Source: Dongshaea marina (GTDB lineage Bacteria > Pseudomonadota > Gammaproteobacteria > Enterobacterales > Aeromonadaceae). Taken from it: a DNA stretch of 64,000 bases. Shown here piece after piece: positions 58,959 to 64,000 of the stretch (positions are counted from its first letter, which is position 1; each line of letters opens with the position of its first letter). The position numbers were made by a program, and so were the translations under genes. The notes beneath the pieces were generated by a model. It saw only the letters and a program-made list of their open reading frames with translations, had not been told where the DNA came from and did not search any database. The DNA lies in NCBI RefSeq assembly GCF_003072645.1, contig NZ_CP028897.1, positions 2,989,658-3,053,657 of the forward strand. The letters are read 5' to 3'.

Positions 58959-59714
58959 ATGACAGAACAACTCAAACAGCAACTTCGGGAGCTGAAACTA
59001 AGTGGTATCCGGGATGCCCTGGAAAGGCAACATCAGCAACCCGGGCACTACCAGGAACTCGGGTTCGAAGAGCGACTCAGCCTGCTGCTGGAGCAGGAGC
59101 TGACGGATCGGTCTCAGCGGCGGATCGAGCGCCTTATCAAGCAGGCCCGATTCCGGCTGCAGGCAAATCTGGAGCAACTGGATTATCGAAGTGATCGCGG
59201 CTTGCATAGAGCCCAGATCCGCTCACTGGCAGAGGGATACTGGCTTAGCCTGGGGCAGACTCTGATCCTGACCGGGGCGACCGGGTGCGGGAAAACCTAT
59301 CTGGCCTGCGCCCTGGGCCATCACTTCTGTCTGCAGGGACTCGGGGTTCGCTACTTCCGGTTTAAAGAGCTGCTGGAGCAACTGCAGCTGGCTCAGGCTG
59401 ATGGCAGCTATCGAAAGCTGATGGTTCAGTTGAGAAACACGCCGCTTCTGATCCTCGATGACTGGGGACTGGAGTCGCTGAATGCGCTTCAGCGTAGCGA
59501 TCTACTGGAGTTAATCGATGCTCGCCATGGTCACGGAGCCACACTGATCGGCAGCCAGCTTCCGCTGGAGCACTGGCACACAATGATCGGTGAATCAACC
59601 CATGCGGATGCGATCCTGGATCGTCTGGTTCATGGAGCGATCCGTGTAGAATTATGCGGAGAATCGATGAGAAAAATCACCGCAGAGTTGACGGATGCCG
59701 ATCACTCAGGGTAA
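58959..59714 (+). CDS. istB: IS21 transposition helper ATPase IstB
   Basis: The complete 251-residue AAA+ protein is related to DnaC/DnaA helicase loaders. It has Walker A TGATGCGKTYLA (about residues 106-117), Walker B LLILDDWGLE, and the N-terminal LRELKLSGIRDALERQ segment. It follows istA by 9 bp as usual and controls target choice by IstA. Confidence 0.93.
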   Translation: MTEQLKQQLRELKLSGIRDALERQHQQPGHYQELGFEERLSLLLEQELTDRSQRRIERLIKQARFRLQANLEQLDYRSDRGLHRAQIRSLAEGYWLSLGQTLILTGATGCGKTYLACALGHHFCLQGLGVRYFRFKELLEQLQLAQADGSYRKLMVQLRNTPLLILDDWGLESLNALQRSDLLELIDARHGHGATLIGSQLPLEHWHTMIGESTHADAILDRLVHGAIRVELCGESMRKITAELTDADHSG

Positions 59715-59794
59715 AAAATAACCCAGTCTGTGAGACGGGATGTTGAGGTGATCGACATCATATTATTCGGTGATCGCCATCGCGATAATACGCA

Positions 59795-61560
59795 CTATGC
59801 TCCACAGAGTCTTCCAATACAAAGTTTAGAGCTCGCACGACATGGGGCTGGCCAATACGATCAACACGTCCAATGCGCTGCTCCATTCTCATTGGGTTCC
59901 AAGGCATATCGTAGTTTACAATGACGTGACAAAATTGAAGGTTTAAACCTTCACCACCCGCGTCAGTAGAGATCAAAATTCGCGTATCACCAGCAAACGA
60001 AGCCTGTGCTCTTTTCCGCTCATGCATATCCATAGAGCCATTAAGCGTGACAACACTGATCCCCCTATCGGTAAAGAACTTCGTTAGCATCTGTTGGGTT
60101 GGCACAAATTCGGTAAAGACCAACATTTTTAGTTCAGGATTTTGTTCTTCTTGTTGAAGTTGATAGAGCCAATCAATCAGTGCTTCTGCTTTAGTATCAC
60201 TTTCTTTGCCGACACATTCATTGGCAATATTCAACAAACGCTGTACATCAGCTTTCTCGTTTGCCAACGCTTGCTTACTCGTTGCAATCAACTCATCTAA
60301 TTGCGCTTGGCCATCAAGGTCCGCCCAGTCATCGGCAAAAGCTAGTGGAAGCTCATCTTCAATAACAGTACTCTCGAGTGACTGTAATCGCCTAGACAAT
60401 GTCATTGCAATTGCTGCACTACTAGAGCTAACAAGGCGCTGCATCAAGATCATCAAAAAGCCAATAGCGTTTTGTTTTTGGGCTTTTGCTTGGTTATAGC
60501 CTTCTTTTACATATTCAGTGACTTCTTCGTACAGGTGCCGCTGCAAAGCATGCTTACTCTCCCAGGCTACTGGAACTAGCTCTGTCTTCCTTGGCTTAAA
60601 TAGAGGTTTACCATTACCATCGATTGAGATTCGCTTTTCAGTTCTTACTACATAAGGCTGAACGCGCTCTTTAGTGACACTTCCAACATCAGGGAATGCT
60701 TCTTTATCGAGCAAAGCCATTAACCGATGGAACGCATCACTTTTCCCCTGATGTGGTGTGGCCGACAGCAGCAATAAATAGGGTGACGTTTCGGCCAGGC
60801 CTTGCGCTAACTTATAACGTGCAACGAGCTCGGTACTGCCACCTAATCGATGCGCTTCATCAATGACAATTAGATCCCAACCAGCAGACAACAGATCATC
60901 GAACCTATGCTTGTTGTACTCATGAACTTGTTTAACCGACCAGCCTTTTCTGCTCTCAATTGGCTTTATGCTATCAACAGGACAAACAACCAAATCATGC
61001 CGAAGCCAAACATTGTCGTTTTCATCTATAGGTTTATTCTCCCCAGGGATGAGCAGATGAAATGATTCTCCAAAGTGAGTGCTCATCTCACTCACCCATT
61101 GACTTACCAAGCCTTTAGGTGCACACACTAAGATTCGTTTAGCCATACCTCTTAGCTTAAGCTCTCGCATAACCAAGCCAGCCTCGATGGTTTTACCAAG
61201 TCCTACTTCATCAGCAAATAGATAGCGCACTTGCTTACGCGACATGGCTTTGTCTAATGCTTTTAACTGGTGAGGCAATGGAATGACATTTGATTCTACA
61301 GGAGAAAGCAGAATATCCTCTTTTTGAGCATTCGCAATTTTGGCTGCGATACCAATGTAAGAGAAAAAATGTGGGCTAGGCGATTTATCCATAGAAGTTT
61401 TAGACAAATCATCCGAAGAAACTTTTACAACGCTATCTTGTTGTTGGAGCCAAACACGATAAAAGCTCTGGCCCCAAAGGCCAGAGCTTTCTATCACTTT
61501 AACATATTGTTGATGGGCTTGACTCCAAGCCCAATCACCGACATTTAAAAGTGTTGTCAT
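59795..61560 (-). pseudogene. brxHII: BREX-3 SNF2-type helicase BrxHII, N-terminal fragment cut off by IS21
   Basis: About 588 residues of helicase remain: Q-motif-like region PLPHQLKALDKAM, Walker A FADEVGLGKTIEAG (near 110), VIDEAH, LLSATPHQG, then motif V/VI ISTDAGGEGLNLQF and MEQRIGRVDRIGQ. Translation runs on into the IS for a few codons and stops at 59,758. The missing C-terminus is the separate fragment at 56,142-57,172. Start: MTTLLNVGDWAW at 61560, overlapping the stop of pglXI by one base. The helicase motor may still be made but lacks its end. Confidence 0.9.
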
Positions 61561-64000
61561 TACCAGTCCTCGGTAGAGGTTAGCGTTAATGCATTATCAT
61601 AGAACATCAACAGCTTCTCATCTTCCTGAAGAACCGCTGGTGGAATTTTCGCTGAGATATCCAAAATGGTTTGGAAGTCCTGAGCTTCCCACGCTGTATT
61701 AAAACCAGCTCGCAATGCTTCAGCTCTAGGTTGCTTTATTTTCTTCTTCGCTTCCTTGTAAGTTTCAAACTCTTTAAGTAGCGCTCGGAGACGAATTTTC
61801 TCTAAATCCGCTGCTTTGTTTGGATCTGGCACATACCAACGATCTTTAGCCTTCTCAACAAGCTTCGAATCACTCTTATCTAAACCACGCATATCTTTGA
61901 AGTTGGTAGATAGGTAGGTATGAATCTGAGATGGAACATCATCTTCTCCATCATACTTTAGGAAGTTCTGCTCAAGCAGGGTCGAAAGCTCAAGCTCTAA
62001 CTCATTTTTCTTCCAGCCAGAGAGTTCATTCAAGAATAACGGATGTATCTCTGAATAGGTTTTAGGCTTATCCTTTAGCTCTTGTCGCATCCATTCAATA
62101 GCAGAAGATTCATCATCAACGAAAATTGATATTTGTTGTACACGACTAACCACAGCTCGTTTACGATCATAATCGGCAACTTGCTCTGCCGTAAAGTACA
62201 TTCCATCTCTCTCGTAAAACTTTTGAGCAAGCCCAGTCTGAAAATCCAAACTTGAAATAGGAACTTCATGGCCGCGTTGAATATAAAATGTGACCACTTG
62301 GTCAAATAGTATTCTAGGATCTCTTTCGGGTACAAAAACAATTTCATTATCTTTTACTCTTGCCGCGGGTAAGAAGCGCAGATGGTTACCAATAAACTCC
62401 CAGACAGATACATTTTCAACATGTTTCGATGCTTTATCATGAGCAAACCCTTCCAAAGGTTTATAAGCCGTAATAACCAAGTCTTGTTTAACAGCGGTGG
62501 GACTAGTCATTGCTTTATGACTACCTTTCTTCTTGTCCAAAGCTGATACACTAGAAACCACAAAACCTGCCTCGGTTAAAGCAGATTGTATACTATTCCA
62601 AACAGCAGCTTTTGTATTAGAAAACTCTACTGTCAACCAGCGGCCAGGTTTCAACACTCTATAGGCATTCGCGAAGGCTGCTTTCATTAAAACACGATAA
62701 TCATCAAGCTGTTTTTTTTGGGTTTCATTGACTATTGCTTCATCAATGGTGTTGGTTTTTACTTTAAGCCAACCTTCCCATAGTGCATTGACTTCCGAAT
62801 AATTAATATTTGCTCCAAACGGTGGATCATAAAACATATAATCAATAGAGTTGTCAGGTATTGCTAATCTAGCTGCTGAGCCTGTAGTGACGACCGATGG
62901 TTTTGAAACTAACAAACTCTTTCTTAGCCTAGCTCTTAGCTTAATTCTGCTAATAACATTTACCTCCAAAGAGATTGAAGGCATATATAGCGTGCGCTCT
63001 AACGGCTTATCTACTGTCCCTCCTTTTTTGGAAAAGTGATTACCTACATGCAGCCTACATAATCGATTTAAATATTGATGAGCAGAAGTAAATACAAACT
63101 TTAACTTGTTCTTTTGAGGAGAATTATTAGAAAATTCAAGCCAACGCGAAAGCGCGTAAAGGTTTCTTTTTGTATAAAAGTGATGTATGTGAGACATCCC
63201 ATGAGAGTTTTTGGGTTGCCTAGTGTTAACACCATCCTGTAGTTCATCAGTTGGAACGGGATACAAAGGCTCTAGCTTGAAAGACTTATCAATAACCTCT
63301 AAATCATTAGTATCCGGTATCTTAGTAAATCTTTTATTACCCACAGAATAATTGATTAAAACAGGTTTTTGTTTGGCGGTCTTTATGACGGCACCTTGCA
63401 GCTCATCAAATACTTGCTCATAAACTCTAACCATGTTTTTCTTATTAAGAACTGAATGACACTTAGGACAATTAAAGTCATTTTTGACTTTACCCTTAGT
63501 ATGGTCTAGAGCATTATCCCAGAAAAACACTTCTTCTGAACACTCAGGACACTCAAAGACATCAGACCATATGGTATAGTTTATTACTCCATCTGAGCCA
63601 TCATCGTGCTTAGTTTTATACATCCACGATAGTTCATGTTCTAGCTCTCCTAATATATTTTCTACCTCTAATTCATACGAATCAGCTTCAAGTGGAGAGT
63701 TATAGTTCGACGCGATAAACGTAGCTGCTGGCGATAAATCATTTACAATTACATTTCTTTGTCCAAGCTTTGAAATTTTGCTAGTTGGATTTTTATACTC
63801 ATCGACTTTGTATATATCACCGCTCTCATCGACAAAGTAACCTAGAGACTCTACAGCTGACCTGTCTCCACATAAATTAGCAGCAACTCCCGTCATACCA
63901 GTACCGCAAAACCCGTCTAACACGCTATCACCAGGTTCAGTATAATGAAGTATGTATCTCATTACAGCCTTGTGAGGAACCTTGGTGTGATACGAGTGAG
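61560..64000 (-). CDS. pglX: BREX-3 adenine-specific DNA methyltransferase PglXI (5' end outside window)
   Basis: The frame stays open to the window end: before ATG 63962 it reads HSYHTKVPHKAV, so the real start is beyond base 64,000. The 813 or so visible residues hold the SAM motif LDGFCGTGMTGVAA, a zinc ribbon with two CPxC pairs (FECPECSEEV, FNCPKCHSVL), the catalytic YDPPFGANINYSEV and a long C-terminal helical region. This layout matches the DUF1156-type methylase of BREX type 3, which marks host DNA on adenine so that phage DNA can be told apart. brxC and brxF should follow to the right. Confidence 0.9.
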   Translation of the reverse strand, partial: HSYHTKVPHKAVMRYILHYTEPGDSVLDGFCGTGMTGVAANLCGDRSAVESLGYFVDESGDIYKVDEYKNPTSKISKLGQRNVIVNDLSPAATFIASNYNSPLEADSYELEVENILGELEHELSWMYKTKHDDGSDGVINYTIWSDVFECPECSEEVFFWDNALDHTKGKVKNDFNCPKCHSVLNKKNMVRVYEQVFDELQGAVIKTAKQKPVLINYSVGNKRFTKIPDTNDLEVIDKSFKLEPLYPVPTDELQDGVNTRQPKNSHGMSHIHHFYTKRNLYALSRWLEFSNNSPQKNKLKFVFTSAHQYLNRLCRLHVGNHFSKKGGTVDKPLERTLYMPSISLEVNVISRIKLRARLRKSLLVSKPSVVTTGSAARLAIPDNSIDYMFYDPPFGANINYSEVNALWEGWLKVKTNTIDEAIVNETQKKQLDDYRVLMKAAFANAYRVLKPGRWLTVEFSNTKAAVWNSIQSALTEAGFVVSSVSALDKKKGSHKAMTSPTAVKQDLVITAYKPLEGFAHDKASKHVENVSVWEFIGNHLRFLPAARVKDNEIVFVPERDPRILFDQVVTFYIQRGHEVPISSLDFQTGLAQKFYERDGMYFTAEQVADYDRKRAVVSRVQQISIFVDDESSAIEWMRQELKDKPKTYSEIHPLFLNELSGWKKNELELELSTLLEQNFLKYDGEDDVPSQIHTYLSTNFKDMRGLDKSDSKLVEKAKDRWYVPDPNKAADLEKIRLRALLKEFETYKEAKKKIKQPRAEALRAGFNTAWEAQDFQTILDISAKIPPAVLQEDEKLLMFYDNALTLTSTEDW

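Larger units (their letters stand above)
57172..59794 (+). mobile_element. IS21-family insertion sequence inside brxHII
   Basis: The element carries istA and istB, ends that start TGCGT (inverted relative to each other), and AT-rich subterminal repeats. It is flanked by CTATGC(T) at 57,166-57,172 and 59,795-59,801, a 6-7 bp target duplication (IS21 elements make 4-8 bp). Without it and one duplication copy, the helicase frame is continuous. Length is about 2.6 kb. istA is frameshifted three times, so it may no longer be active unless the frameshifts are assembly errors. Confidence 0.9.
47045..64000 (+). mobile_element. Tn7-like transposon inserted downstream of ffs (runs beyond the window)
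   Basis: From about 47,045 (TGTTTGTCG) the sequence becomes AT-rich and carries five TnsB-site-like repeats, then tnsA, tnsB and tnsC in Tn7 order, then cargo including a BREX type 3 island and an IS21 insertion. Insertion just after ffs matches the attachment site used by several Tn7-like families, including a branch of CRISPR-associated I-F3 elements (recalled). No tniQ/tnsD, tnsE, cas gene, CRISPR or opposite end lies in the window, so the targeting module and the second end should be to the right. The exact end and target duplication cannot be confirmed without it. Confidence 0.8.

Overview
The window reads as a piece of a gammaproteobacterial chromosome, probably a marine member of the Aeromonadales/Vibrionales/Alteromonadales neighbourhood. 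The support is the gene content: cvpA-purF, uvrY-uvrC-pgsA, lon-hupB-ppiD, cyoABCDE-yajR, hinT/ycfL/lpoB/thiK, a glyW-cysT-leuZ-like tRNA cluster, a CsrB-type sRNA, and chitin-degradation genes. I cannot fix the genus from the sequence. Bases 1 to about 47,040 are mostly conserved backbone of moderate GC. From about 47,045 to the end the DNA is AT-rich accessory DNA.

Backbone, in order: the 3' end of lplA; a phage-type adenine methyltransferase and a phage-like remnant on either side of a Gly-Cys-Leu tRNA operon; a secreted multidomain GH18 chitinase; an apparently ligand-less MiaE-family protein next to purF and cvpA; pgsA, uvrC, uvrY; ppiD, hupB, lon; fhs; two GNAT acetyltransferases; folE; moeA-moeB; a CsrB-like sRNA convergent with moeB; ompA; a frameshifted chbG-chbF pair with a divergent LysR regulator; a lipoprotein/peptidoglycan cluster (hinT, COG3014-type lipoprotein, ycfL, lpoB, thiK); a two-domain QueD-like protein; a dihydroorotase; tRNA-Pro(GGG); the cytochrome bo3 operon with yajR; a candidate new sRNA under a Fur-box-like palindrome; a TauE/SafE permease; and the SRP RNA gene ffs.

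Twelve bases after ffs a Tn7-like transposon begins. Its end carries five roughly 20-bp repeats that look like TnsB-binding sites, followed by tnsA, tnsB (both frameshifted) and tnsC. ffs is a known attachment site of Tn7-like elements, including CRISPR-associated I-F3 elements, but no tniQ/tnsD, cas gene or CRISPR array lies in the window; these could lie beyond base 64,000. The cargo starts with an XRE regulator and a large partner gene broken by an in-frame TGA. Next comes a minus-strand BREX type 3 defence island: pglXI (cut by the window end), brxHII, pglZ, brxA and a second brxA-like paralogue. An IS21-family element, flanked by a 6-7 bp target duplication, sits inside brxHII and splits this helicase in two.

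Two regulatory threads connect the window. UvrY (GacA/VarA type) is encoded at 12,990-13,634, and its expected target, a CsrB-like RNA with 20 GGA motifs, lies at about 26,700-26,960 with a UvrY-type half palindrome about 180 bp upstream of its promoter. Also, frameshifts (about ten, in chbG, chbF, tnsA, tnsB and istA) occur almost only in dispensable or mobile genes, and most look like single-base losses in homopolymer runs. This pattern fits slippage-driven decay or, less likely, uncorrected homopolymer errors in the assembly.
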